Shown: positions 1 through 6,960 of the stretch, piece after piece
Layout of the letters: every line of letters starts with the position of its first letter
Position numbering within the stretch: the stretch's first letter is position 1
NCBI GenBank assembly: GCA_910579955.1
Contig: CAJTWE010000044.1
Span: 1-8,967 of the forward strand
Origin: an uncultured Ruminococcus sp.
GTDB taxonomy: Bacteria > Bacillota > Clostridia > Oscillospirales > Ruminococcaceae
Direction: 5' to 3'
DNA length: 8,967 nucleotides
The notes under the pieces: generated by a model
The model's input: the letters and a program-made list of their open reading frames with translations, nothing else
What the model was told of the DNA's origin: nothing
The model's database searches: none
Translations under genes and position numbers: made by a program

Positions 1-2
1 AT

Positions 3-116
3 ATACGTGTATCTGTACCCAATTCAGGAATGAAGTGTTCCTATGGAAAGCTTGGATACTATGACAAGTTCGGGCGTGGTATTTACGAATTTTCAGTATC
101 ACTCGAGGAGGTATAA
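3..116 (+). CDS. C-terminal end of a phage tail protein (partial, start outside window)
   Basis: Reading frame 3 is open from the left edge and ends at TAA 114-116, giving 37 residues that finish ...GRGIYEFSVSLEEV. The stop lies 6 nt before the next gene, and that gene's ribosome binding site (GAGGAGGT, 105-112) overlaps the last codons, which is typical of a packed phage late operon. The peptide is too short to assign to a family. From its position directly before the tail hub protein it could be a distal tail (Dit-like) protein, but this is inferred from usual siphovirus gene order only. Confidence 0.6.
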   Translation: MRVSVPNSGMKCSYGKLGYYDKFGRGIYEFSVSLEEV

Positions 117-122
117 CGCTAT

Positions 123-1634
123 ATGCTGATAGATGAACACTTAAAAGGTACAATATACATACCTGTAAACAAAGGCAGTGATGACAATCCGAACTTTGAA
201 ATAATAAAGCACAATTTTACAGAGGATGACATAATTCACGACTCTTGCAATATAACATCAAGATGCTGCGACGATCAGACGTTTTCTATAGGCGGTGTTC
301 GTCCTGCTGAGCTTGCTATTAAGCTGCGTTTGGAAATACCCGATGTAAATGCATATACGCTGTACGGTGCGAAAATAAGGCTATACAGTGCATATTGTGG
401 TACACCTGTTCCTGATGATAAATTGATTCTGCGTGGTGAATTTTGGGTAACATCTGCAAAGCGTACCAAAACTATCTATTCTATTCGTGCTTCTGATGCT
501 ATCATTTGGCTTGATAGTGGGTCGTATGCTACAAGCCATGACAACACAACCAGTGAAGCTGATAATCCGATATATCAAACATGTGTAAGTGCTGCACGTA
601 CTTTGAATGCAAATATGAACGATGGTATTTTTGCATATGTAAACTCACAGCTTGAAGAATATGGAGTAGATCCTGTTTTGCATGATATACGTACTGATAT
701 AACAAATAACGCTCCAGCTAATCGTGGATTTATACTTATTCCATCGGATATTTCCGGTGCAGCCGGCTCTCGTTCGCCACGTGATTATGCTGCATATCTC
801 ACTCAGATTGCTACCGGTTGTATGCAGGTGCTTGTAGATCCTGATGATCCTGATAAAGCAAAAATATTTATAACGCCATTCGGATACAAACCGCAAAGCG
901 GATCAGAAAAATTCAAATCATCATGGACAAATCCGGTAAAGATCCCATATGAAGCAATAGAGCTTGACAGCTGTGATATTGCAGATTACGAGTTATACAT
1001 TCATATGACCTATACAAAAACATATGACGGCACTGGCTGGAGCTGCGGAGGTGCAATACACAAATACGGTGGCAATGTTGTTATTGATTTTTCTAACAAC
1101 TCGTTTCTTGATGGACGTTGGCATCAGAGAGGGATTTTTGGTGTGATTGAAGGCGGCGAAAATGAGCTTGTATTTTCTGTATTACGAAATGCCGGAGAGC
1201 AGCTTGGGACAGTTAAAAAGCGTCCGTTTAGTCTTAAATGCCACCCTGTGTTTGAATCGCTTGAAAAAATGCCAAAGCTCGGACAGCGAATTGAAATAGA
1301 AGAAAAGCCCGGCGAGTGGAAAGAAAGTATTATCACAAAAATGATATGGCGTTTTCGTGGCGGCTGGGAGTTTGGCTGTGCCGGTTCTGATTCAAGAGTC
1401 CTTTCACAAGCTGCAAAGAGAAGCCTTGCAAGCCATGCCGAAGATAACTCTAAAGCATATGCTAATATTATCGCAAAAGATGCCAATGCATCAATCGCTG
1501 AAGTAAGGGATACAGCGGATTATGCAAAAGCTACAGCGGACAGTGTTAATAATGCATGGAATGCATACATGCCCGGCGTATGGAATGATATTTCAAATTT
1601 AGATGCACGGCTTGCAGCTCTTGAAAGTAAATAA
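123..1634 (+). CDS. Phage tail hub / tail-associated minor structural protein
   Basis: This 503-aa protein is probably the tail-tip hub (Tal/gp27-like) that closes the tail tube and carries the baseplate. Residues 1-130 are beta-rich and contain the S-C-N-I-T-S-R-C-C signature (41-49) followed by F-S-I-G-G-V-R-P-A-E-L (54-64), a pattern I associate with minor structural/tail proteins of Clostridia phages. Residues 150-420 form a second mixed alpha/beta region. From about 424 the sequence becomes Ala-rich and helical, and it ends in a heptad-like segment S-N-L-D-A-R-L-A-A-L-E (491-501), probably a coiled coil. No peptidoglycan hydrolase domain is visible, so it is not an obvious tail lysin. 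The ATG at 123 follows GAGGAGGT with 10 nt spacing. It is followed 11 nt later by the first fibre gene. The structural role is well supported by context; the exact hub assignment is inferred. Confidence 0.75.
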   Translation: MLIDEHLKGTIYIPVNKGSDDNPNFEIIKHNFTEDDIIHDSCNITSRCCDDQTFSIGGVRPAELAIKLRLEIPDVNAYTLYGAKIRLYSAYCGTPVPDDKLILRGEFWVTSAKRTKTIYSIRASDAIIWLDSGSYATSHDNTTSEADNPIYQTCVSAARTLNANMNDGIFAYVNSQLEEYGVDPVLHDIRTDITNNAPANRGFILIPSDISGAAGSRSPRDYAAYLTQIATGCMQVLVDPDDPDKAKIFITPFGYKPQSGSEKFKSSWTNPVKIPYEAIELDSCDIADYELYIHMTYTKTYDGTGWSCGGAIHKYGGNVVIDFSNNSFLDGRWHQRGIFGVIEGGENELVFSVLRNAGEQLGTVKKRPFSLKCHPVFESLEKMPKLGQRIEIEEKPGEWKESIITKMIWRFRGGWEFGCAGSDSRVLSQAAKRSLASHAEDNSKAYANIIAKDANASIAEVRDTADYAKATADSVNNAWNAYMPGVWNDISNLDARLAALESK

Positions 1635-1645
1635 AGGAGAAAAAC

Positions 1646-2782
1646 ATGGTACTTACAGCACATGAAAAATTCATTGATACAAAAGAGATAGAGTGCCTTT
1701 TTACACAGGGTGAAAAATTTTCAGACCGCATTCATTTTGTTTTGCCGCCTGTTAATAATGACGTTGATGTTTCGGGCTGTGCATTTGCAATTCGCACTGT
1801 TGCATCAGACGGTGGCATGACTGAAACCGTTCTTGATGTGCAGCATGAGGGCGAACAGATACTTCTTACATGGAACGTACCTGAAACAGTAACAGCTGTT
1901 CCCGGTATGCTTCAATTGGAACTTGTGGGGTCAAGGGGCACGGATGTTATTATCAAGTACAAAATGCCTGCTGTTTACGTCAAAGCAGCGGTTATGGGCG
2001 ATCATCTTCCCTCACCTGATATCATAGAAGAAAAGCTCGCTCAGATGAACGATATACTTGCACAGGCTCAAGCAAAACTTGATGAAGCTAAGGAGCTTGC
2101 AGTAAAAATAGACCCAACACTTACTATTTCAGGTCAGGCAGCTGACGCTAAGGCTACTGGTGATAGATTTACAGAGGTATGTAATAACATTGCGGATCTT
2201 GAACTGTTTAAAAACGAAATTGCAAACGCAAGAATCAGCAGTATAACTGGTACTGAATTTGATGTTCTTTCTGAACGTTTAAAGGCAGATTTTGAATCAA
2301 TTATGACTCCGCTACAAAAAGTTATTGAGCTTGTAAACAGTTACACAGAGGAATCGTTTACAGGCAGCTCTGATGATACTACTTTGTGTATAAATGGCAT
2401 TGGTAGCATATCTGACAGAGCATATATACAGAGAAATGATTTTAAATATGTAGAAGTAAATATAGGCGGCAATGCAGGAATAGAGGCATTCAGAGGTTGT
2501 TCTGAGCTTAACATTGCAACAGTTAATTGCACTAAAATTTGTGATAGAGCATTTAGTGATTGCTCTCGTCTTGGCTTTCTGACTATAGGAAAAAAGGTCA
2601 AAGAAATTGGCTCTGGCATCATAGCTAACAGTGCATTTTATATACCCAGAGGCGTAAGGGTGATGTATACCGGAACTATGGCTGAATGGGCTGCTATAAC
2701 CAAATCGCCTGAATGGGTTGGTGATATAGTTACTGTAGAAAATGGCGTTGTAATCTGCTCGGACGGTACTGTGGAGGTGTGA
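1646..2782 (+). CDS. Phage baseplate/fibre protein: BppU-like N-terminus plus BspA-like leucine-rich repeats
   Basis: This 378-aa virion protein is likely a host-binding fibre. Residues 1-120 match the N-terminal module of the next gene almost position by position (L-F-T-Q-G-E-K, V-N-N-D-V-D, I-L-L-T-W, I-I-K-Y-K-M, L-P-x-P-D), the module type seen in lactococcal-phage BppU-like baseplate proteins. Residues 122-152 form an alpha-helical coil. Around 162-175 lies S-G-Q-A-A-D-A-K-A-T-G-D, a short motif common in phage fibres of Clostridia. Residues 254-350 hold degenerate LRR_5/BspA-type repeats (D-R-A-F-S-D-C-S-R-L, then V-K-E-I-G) and the typical Y-T-G-T-M-A-E-W-A-A-I closing motif. The ATG follows AAAGGAGA by 5 nt. 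The gene ends 1 nt before the next start, so translation is probably coupled. BspA repeats commonly mediate protein or surface binding; receptor recognition is my inference. Confidence 0.8.
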   Translation: MVLTAHEKFIDTKEIECLFTQGEKFSDRIHFVLPPVNNDVDVSGCAFAIRTVASDGGMTETVLDVQHEGEQILLTWNVPETVTAVPGMLQLELVGSRGTDVIIKYKMPAVYVKAAVMGDHLPSPDIIEEKLAQMNDILAQAQAKLDEAKELAVKIDPTLTISGQAADAKATGDRFTEVCNNIADLELFKNEIANARISSITGTEFDVLSERLKADFESIMTPLQKVIELVNSYTEESFTGSSDDTTLCINGIGSISDRAYIQRNDFKYVEVNIGGNAGIEAFRGCSELNIATVNCTKICDRAFSDCSRLGFLTIGKKVKEIGSGIIANSAFYIPRGVRVMYTGTMAEWAAITKSPEWVGDIVTVENGVVICSDGTVEV

Positions 2783-2783
2783 T

Positions 2784-4364
2784 ATGACCATTACAGCACA
2801 TAATAAATATATTGATACTGCGTGTTTGTCAGGATTATTTACACAAGGTGAAAAATACTCCGATAAGATTTACTTTTCGGTTGATCGTGTAAACAATGAT
2901 GTTGATCTAACAGACTGCAAGTTTACTCTTCGTGCAGTCAATGAAAATGGAAACATGACAGATTCTACACTTGATAAATCGGTTCAAGAATCTAATATTC
3001 TACTTACATGGGAAGTAAGTGAATATATTACTGCACGTGCAGGAGCTTTACATCTTGAAATCATAGGTATAAAGGGCGAATCCATAATCATCAAATACAA
3101 AATGAAGCCAATAACTATCCGCAATTCTATTTTGGGAGAGGGACTTCCTGAACCTGATGTGATAGAAAAAAAGCTTATAGAAATGCAGGAGATTCTTAAT
3201 AAAGCACAAGAAATTGCAGTGAAAACGCCATATATACAAGATAATACTTGGTACATATGGAGCATTTCTGAAAATCAGTATGTAAATAGTGGGGTTTCTG
3301 CACTTGGATGTAAAGGCGATAAGGGCGATCCCGGAGCGGATGGAATTGACGGTACGCCAGGCAAAGATGGTCAGGACGGCTTATCTGCGTATGAGCTATG
3401 GATTGCAAATGGCAATACCGGAACAATATCTGATTTTTTGAATTCATTAAAAGGAGAAAAAGGCGATCCCGGAGCAGATGGTACTGACGGTACATCGGGC
3501 GAAGATGGTCAGAATGGTTTGTCTGCATATGAAATATGGCTTTCTCTTGGAAACACAGGAAGTGAAGCTGAGTTTATCGAAGCTCTTAAAGGCTTGCCCG
3601 GAACTGATGGTAGAGATGGTGTAGATGGCGTAAATGGAGAGAATGGTAAGGATGGTGCTGACGGTTTCAGTCCTGAAGCTTCTATTTCTGCCGTCGATTC
3701 AGTTATAACTATTATAATAACAGATAAAAACGGCACAACAAAAGTAAGCTTTACTGCACCTGATCAATCACAGCTTGATGCGATAAGTCAGAGTGTTGCC
3801 GCACTTCACTCAGTAGATATTTCTCTTGAAAGCAGGATAGCAGCTCTGGAAGCATCAGGAGGAGGTGAATGCAAAAGGATCACTCTTTATTCTGCAAATG
3901 CACATGAATCCTATTTAAACAATATTTACATAAAGCTTAATGACACGATTTATAACATTTCTGAATTTACAAATATGTACCCGGATTTTTGCAGCGAAAG
4001 CAATAATTATGGTCTGTATTACTTCGTTTTTCTTGGATGGGACGTGCAGGTATATACATGCAGCAATTCTCCTATTAGAATAACTCCGAATTCGCTTATA
4101 GCCATGACATTTATTGCAGGAAGTACTGAAATCGGCATTTTACGACTGGTTCAGTCTATCAGCGGTTCACCGGACGACATTCTTGAAAAAGCACAAACAG
4201 AAGGCAGCTATATCGATTTGTCATTTCAGTGGCTGTATTCCGACACAGCTATAACTACATTGTCATCTTGTGAAAATGTTCCTACAGGTGAATATTATCT
4301 TGTCTGGGTAGGACGTTCAAACAATTCTCATCCGCTTATTAGTGGTATTACTATTATTTCATAA
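2784..4364 (+). CDS. Phage fibre protein: BppU-like N-terminus, collagen-like repeats, C-terminal binding domain
   Basis: This 526-aa protein is probably a trimeric receptor-binding fibre. Domains in order are: BppU-like attachment module (1-122), helix (123-147), an aromatic segment T-W-Y-I-W-S (155-160), collagen-like G-x-y runs at about 178-199, 224-245 and 270-294 separated by S-A-Y-E-[LI]-W...G-N-T-G linkers, a beta segment (296-326), a heptad coil ending S-R-I-A-A-L-E-A-S-G-G-G (350-361), and a unique Cys/Tyr-rich beta domain (363-526). The order anchor - triple helix - coil - distal domain is what a virion fibre needs: the N-terminus binds the baseplate and the tip meets the host. The distal domain is not recognised. 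The start ATG is preceded by GGAGG inside the previous gene with 6 nt spacing. Together with its upstream neighbour it looks like a product of duplication of the attachment module followed by exchange of the tip. Confidence 0.8.
   Translation: MTITAHNKYIDTACLSGLFTQGEKYSDKIYFSVDRVNNDVDLTDCKFTLRAVNENGNMTDSTLDKSVQESNILLTWEVSEYITARAGALHLEIIGIKGESIIIKYKMKPITIRNSILGEGLPEPDVIEKKLIEMQEILNKAQEIAVKTPYIQDNTWYIWSISENQYVNSGVSALGCKGDKGDPGADGIDGTPGKDGQDGLSAYELWIANGNTGTISDFLNSLKGEKGDPGADGTDGTSGEDGQNGLSAYEIWLSLGNTGSEAEFIEALKGLPGTDGRDGVDGVNGENGKDGADGFSPEASISAVDSVITIIITDKNGTTKVSFTAPDQSQLDAISQSVAALHSVDISLESRIAALEASGGGECKRITLYSANAHESYLNNIYIKLNDTIYNISEFTNMYPDFCSESNNYGLYYFVFLGWDVQVYTCSNSPIRITPNSLIAMTFIAGSTEIGILRLVQSISGSPDDILEKAQTEGSYIDLSFQWLYSDTAITTLSSCENVPTGEYYLVWVGRSNNSHPLISGITIIS
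3312..3665 (+). repeat. Tandem 138-bp coding repeat (46-residue collagen-plus-linker unit)
   Basis: Two head-to-tail units of exactly 46 codons occupy 3312-3449 and 3450-3587, with a partial, diverged third unit from 3588. Each begins K-G-[DE]-K-G-D-P-G-A-D-G and continues through D-G-Q-[DN]-G-L-S-A-Y-E-[LI]-W and G-N-T-G to L-K-G. DNA similarity is highest at the start of each unit (GGCGATCCCGGAGC in both). Such repeats can expand or contract by recombination and so change fibre length. Confidence 0.8.
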
Positions 4365-4378
4365 GGGAGGTTATGTCA

Positions 4379-4585
4379 ATGAAAAATCATATTGTATGGA
4401 TAAAAGCAGCACTTATCAGAGCTGTTAAAACTGTTGCACAAACAGCTGTTGCAACTATCGGTACATCTGCTGTTATGGGTGATGTGAACTGGATCGCTGT
4501 TGGTTCTGCGTCTATTCTTGCAGGTGTGTTGTCGGTACTTACAAGTGTGGCTGGACTTCCGGAAGTTACTGGAAAGGAGGAATAA
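4379..4585 (+). CDS. Phage holin, r1t type
   Basis: This 68-aa membrane protein should form the lesion that triggers endolysin release at the end of infection. A basic amphipathic start (K-N-H-I-V-W-I-K-A-A-L-I-R-A-V-K) is followed by two hydrophobic segments, roughly V-A-Q-T-A-V-A-T-I-G-T-S-A-V-M and W-I-A-V-G-S-A-S-I-L-A-G-V-L-S-V-L, separated by G-D-V-N, and a charged tail. The R-A-V-K-T-V-A-Q-T segment, the short polar turn with W, and S-V-L-T-S-V-A-G near the end match the r1t holin family, whose members are about 65-75 aa. Two in-frame ATGs exist at 4373 and 4379. GGGAGG at 4365-4370 lies 2 nt from the first and 8 nt from the second, so I chose 4379; the longer form adds only Met-Ser. 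It is followed 6 nt later by the endolysin gene, the usual holin-lysin pair. Confidence 0.88.
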   Translation: MKNHIVWIKAALIRAVKTVAQTAVATIGTSAVMGDVNWIAVGSASILAGVLSVLTSVAGLPEVTGKEE

Positions 4586-4591
4586 AGCACA

Positions 4592-5818
4592 GTGAAATCC
4601 TACATAAATTCTGATACTATACAGCTTTCGCCGCATTTCAATGTGCAGGAATTCAAGTGCCAGTGTGGTCGAATGCACGATACTTTAGTGTCTGATGAAC
4701 TTGTACAAAAGCTTGAGGCTTTGAGAACTGCTCTTGACTGTAAAAGTATAGTGATCACAAGCGGATACCGTTGTCCGGATCATGATGCAGCTGTCAGCAC
4801 TGGAAAAGGACAGCACACTAAAGGCACAGCAGCTGACATTGTATGTTATGGACAAGATGGTCAGCCTATCAGCAGCAAGCTTGTATGCTGCACTGCTCAG
4901 GATTTGGGTTTTACAGGTATTGCCAACATAACAAGCGACTATGATTGTACTCATGTAGATGTGCGTTCGTCCGGTAAATGGTATGGGAACGAAGTATGCG
5001 GAAACGGGCACATAACAGATGATTTCTATAATTATTTCGGTATTATTCGGAACGATTCAAGAAAGATACTTGTAAAAGGCATTGATGTGTCATATGCACA
5101 AGGAAAAATCGACTGGGACAAGGTCAAGATATCAGGACGGGTTGAATTCGCTTTGCTTCGTACCGGTTACGGCAAGGAAATAAGCCAGACAGATTCAACT
5201 TTTGAGAGAAATTATTCAGAGTGTAAGCGTCTTGGTATTCCTTGTGGTGCTTACTGGTACAGCTATGCCAAAAGTGCAGAAGAAGCAAGGCAGGAAGCTA
5301 AAACTTTCTTACAGATAATCAGTGGGAAAACATTTGAATATCCCATTTATTTTGACTTGGAAGAGCAGTCACAGTTTGCACTTGGAAAGAAAGTTTGCAG
5401 CGATATGGTACAGGCTTTCTGCGATGAAATAGAGAAAGCCGGATATTATGCAGGTTTATATTGCAGTACAAGCTATTTGAATAGTCATATATCTGACAGT
5501 ATCAAGAATCGTTACGCTATATGGGTTGCACAGTACAATGATAAATGCACATATACAAGCGATTATGGTATATGGCAACACAGCGTGGCAGGACATCCGG
5601 AATATGATGTTTTGGGAACAGGCAGTGTATACGGCGTTGAAGGTCAGTGCGACCTTGATTATGCTTATATTGATTATCCGTCTATCATAAAAAGTGCGGG
5701 TCTAAATGGTTTCTCAAAGCCTGATTCTAAGCCTGACTTAGAAAAGGAAAAACCGGAAAAAAGCACGCTTGAACAGATCTTAGATCATGTTGCAAGCATT
5801 GACAATAAATTATCATAA
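4592..5818 (+). CDS. Bifunctional endolysin: M15 peptidase plus GH25 muramidase
   Basis: This 408-aa enzyme should degrade host peptidoglycan after the holin fires. Residues 1-150 are an M15_3-type (VanY/D-Ala-D-Ala carboxypeptidase-like) domain with S-G-Y-R (57-60), Zn ligands H75 and D82 in H-T-K-G-T-A-A-D, and H121 in T-H-V-D. Residues 160-365 are a GH25 lysozyme domain: G-I-D-V-S-Y-A-Q-G (163-171), the acidic motif F-D-L-E (254-257, D255 and E257), W-V-A-Q-Y (311-315), W-Q-H-S (328-331) and C-D-L-D-Y-A (353-358). Both active sites look intact. The tail is a Pro/Lys/Glu linker followed by a short amphipathic helix (391-408), with no LysM, SH3 or choline-binding repeat visible. No signal peptide is present, consistent with holin-dependent export. 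Translation starts at GTG 4592, 11 nt after AAAGGAGG. A terminator follows directly. Confidence 0.92.
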   Translation: MKSYINSDTIQLSPHFNVQEFKCQCGRMHDTLVSDELVQKLEALRTALDCKSIVITSGYRCPDHDAAVSTGKGQHTKGTAADIVCYGQDGQPISSKLVCCTAQDLGFTGIANITSDYDCTHVDVRSSGKWYGNEVCGNGHITDDFYNYFGIIRNDSRKILVKGIDVSYAQGKIDWDKVKISGRVEFALLRTGYGKEISQTDSTFERNYSECKRLGIPCGAYWYSYAKSAEEARQEAKTFLQIISGKTFEYPIYFDLEEQSQFALGKKVCSDMVQAFCDEIEKAGYYAGLYCSTSYLNSHISDSIKNRYAIWVAQYNDKCTYTSDYGIWQHSVAGHPEYDVLGTGSVYGVEGQCDLDYAYIDYPSIIKSAGLNGFSKPDSKPDLEKEKPEKSTLEQILDHVASIDNKLS

Positions 5819-5833
5819 ACACTTAATAACAAT

Positions 5834-5860
5834 AAAAGCTCCCGATTGTGGGAGCTTTTT
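5834..5860 (+). terminator. Intrinsic terminator of the phage late operon
   Basis: A 10-bp perfect stem, AAAAGCTCCC (5834-5843) with GGGAGCTTTT (5850-5859), encloses the loop GATTGT and ends in a T-run. It sits 15 nt after the endolysin stop and probably ends most late transcripts. The methyltransferase starts only 28 nt further on, so that gene depends on read-through or on a promoter I cannot see. Confidence 0.9.
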
Positions 5861-5888
5861 CAATTATTTATTTTACGGAGGTATCTTA

Positions 5889-6620
5889 ATGAAGAGCTTT
5901 ATACCATGGATAGGCGGCAAAACTCAGCTTGCTAAGAAGATCGTATCACTGTTTCCTGATAATATCAGCCGATATATTGATGTATTCGGAGGAGGCGGTT
6001 CTATACTGTTTTATAAGGATAAAAATGCACCTCTTGAAGTCTATAACGACTTAAATAGCGACCTTGTAAACCTGTTTCGATGTGCAAAATATCATCGTGC
6101 GGAATTGCAGAAAGAAATTTCAGGATATTACAATTCACGAGAAATGTTTGAAGATATTAAAGCACGTTTGAATGTTCGGGGGTTTACAGATATTCAGCGA
6201 GCTGCGATGTTTTACGTGTTGATCAAAATAAGCTATGGTGCAGACGGTAGAACTTATGGCTGCAACAAGAAAAATGTATCAGCAGACTATCTTGAAAAGG
6301 TTGAAAGCAGATTACAAAATGTTGTGATAGAAAACAAAGATTTTGAAAATCTGATCCATGTTTATGACCGTTCAGAAGCCTTATTCTACTGCGATCCGCC
6401 TTATCATAAGACGGAAAAATATTATGATGCAGAGTTTAAGGAAGATGATCATATACGCCTTAAACAGTGTTTAAACGGCATTAAAGGGCGATTTATATTG
6501 TCTTACAATGATGATGATTTTATACGTGATCTGTATCATGACTATCAGATCATACCTGTAGAAAGGCAAAATAATCTTTCTAAAGGCTCTTACAAAGAAC
6601 TTATTATTAAAAACTTCTGA
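5889..6620 (+). CDS. dam: DNA adenine methyltransferase, D12 class (Dam-like)
   Basis: This 243-aa enzyme should transfer a methyl group from S-adenosylmethionine to N6 of adenine in DNA, classically at GATC for the Dam branch. The motifs are in alpha-class order: motif X P-W-I-G-G-K (6-11), motif I Y-I-D-V-F-G-G-G-G-S (29-38) binding the cofactor, the Y-N-D-L-N acidic loop (52-56), the catalytic D-P-P-Y (169-172), and F-I-L-S-Y-N-D (202-208), ending K-E-L-I-I-K-N-F. Length fits the smaller family members. The start is ATG 5889, 7 nt after GGAGG; an in-frame ATG at 5787 lies inside the endolysin gene and is not supported. No restriction endonuclease is adjacent, so it is an orphan methylase, perhaps protecting phage DNA from host restriction or acting as a regulator. 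The target site cannot be read from sequence alone. Confidence 0.9.
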   Translation: MKSFIPWIGGKTQLAKKIVSLFPDNISRYIDVFGGGGSILFYKDKNAPLEVYNDLNSDLVNLFRCAKYHRAELQKEISGYYNSREMFEDIKARLNVRGFTDIQRAAMFYVLIKISYGADGRTYGCNKKNVSADYLEKVESRLQNVVIENKDFENLIHVYDRSEALFYCDPPYHKTEKYYDAEFKEDDHIRLKQCLNGIKGRFILSYNDDDFIRDLYHDYQIIPVERQNNLSKGSYKELIIKNF

Positions 6621-6645
6621 TCGTATTTTTTTTAGAGTACAAAGA

Positions 6646-6669
6646 ACGAATTTCGTAATTTTATTACGA
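6646..6669. promoter_or_regulatory. Overlapping palindromes, candidate operator upstream of the HTH gene
   Basis: TCGTAAT (6653-6659) and ATTACGA (6663-6669) form a perfect 7-bp inverted repeat with a TTT spacer. It overlaps an 11-nt palindrome, ACGAA-T-TTCGT (6646-6656). This gives three related half-sites about 45-65 nt upstream of a small Cro/CI-type regulator, a layout typical of autoregulation. No T-tract follows, so it is not a terminator. Binding is inferred only. Confidence 0.35.
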
Positions 6670-6713
6670 TTTGCACTGTAAAAACAATATGATCTATGAA
6701 AGGAATGTATGTT

Positions 6714-6935
6714 ATGGTAAAAATTCATTTATCTTGTTTGCTCGGTGAGAGGCGTATTACGCAAGCAGAACTTTCACGAATGACCGGAATTCGTCCTGCT
6801 ACGATTCATGAGCTATATAACGAAACGGCTCAAAGGATTAAATTTGATCACATTGAACTGATATGCAGGTGCTTAAACTGTCAAATTCATGAGCTTATTG
6901 AGTACATTCCTCAGAATGTTTGCTGTTTTAAATAG
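6714..6935 (+). CDS. Small Cro/CI-type helix-turn-helix transcriptional regulator
   Basis: This 73-aa protein is essentially one DNA-binding domain of the XRE (HTH_26/Cro-CI) type. The HTH spans about residues 16-36 (T-Q-A-E-L-S-R-M-T-G-I-R-P then T-I-H-E-L-Y-N), and the last helices hold the L-I-C-R-C-L-N-C-Q-I-H-E-L-I-E-Y-I-P pattern usual for this group. There is no dimerisation or peptidase domain, so it resembles Cro or a small prophage regulator rather than a full CI repressor. In-frame ATGs occur at 6696, 6705 and 6714. AAAGGA at 6699-6704 overlaps the first, abuts the second and lies 9 nt from 6714, so I chose 6714. It follows the methyltransferase by 93 nt, with palindromes between. 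The Cys-rich end (N-V-C-C-F-K) is unusual. Target genes are unknown. Confidence 0.85.
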   Translation: MVKIHLSCLLGERRITQAELSRMTGIRPATIHELYNETAQRIKFDHIELICRCLNCQIHELIEYIPQNVCCFK

Positions 6936-6960
6936 CTGATTAAAAATTAAATCTTACATT

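Noticed and set aside
2312..2791. Antisense 159-aa open frame opposite the leucine-rich fibre gene
   Set aside because: It has no ribosome binding site, an unlikely composition, and lies wholly opposite a well-supported gene; it is a shadow of codon bias.
5799..5827. TTGACA with CTTAAT 17 nt downstream as a methyltransferase promoter
   Set aside because: The -10 is weak and the transcript would begin at the foot of the terminator hairpin 5834-5860, so it would end at once.
5787..5888. Upstream in-frame extension of the methyltransferase
   Set aside because: It would overlap the endolysin end and cross its terminator. ATG 5889 has GGAGG at 7 nt, and the first residues there match the family start (F-I-P-W-I-G-G-K).
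6671..6693. TTGCAC ... TATGAT as a promoter of the HTH gene
   Set aside because: The spacer is only 11 nt, and a transcript from TATGAT would start at or after the ribosome binding site.
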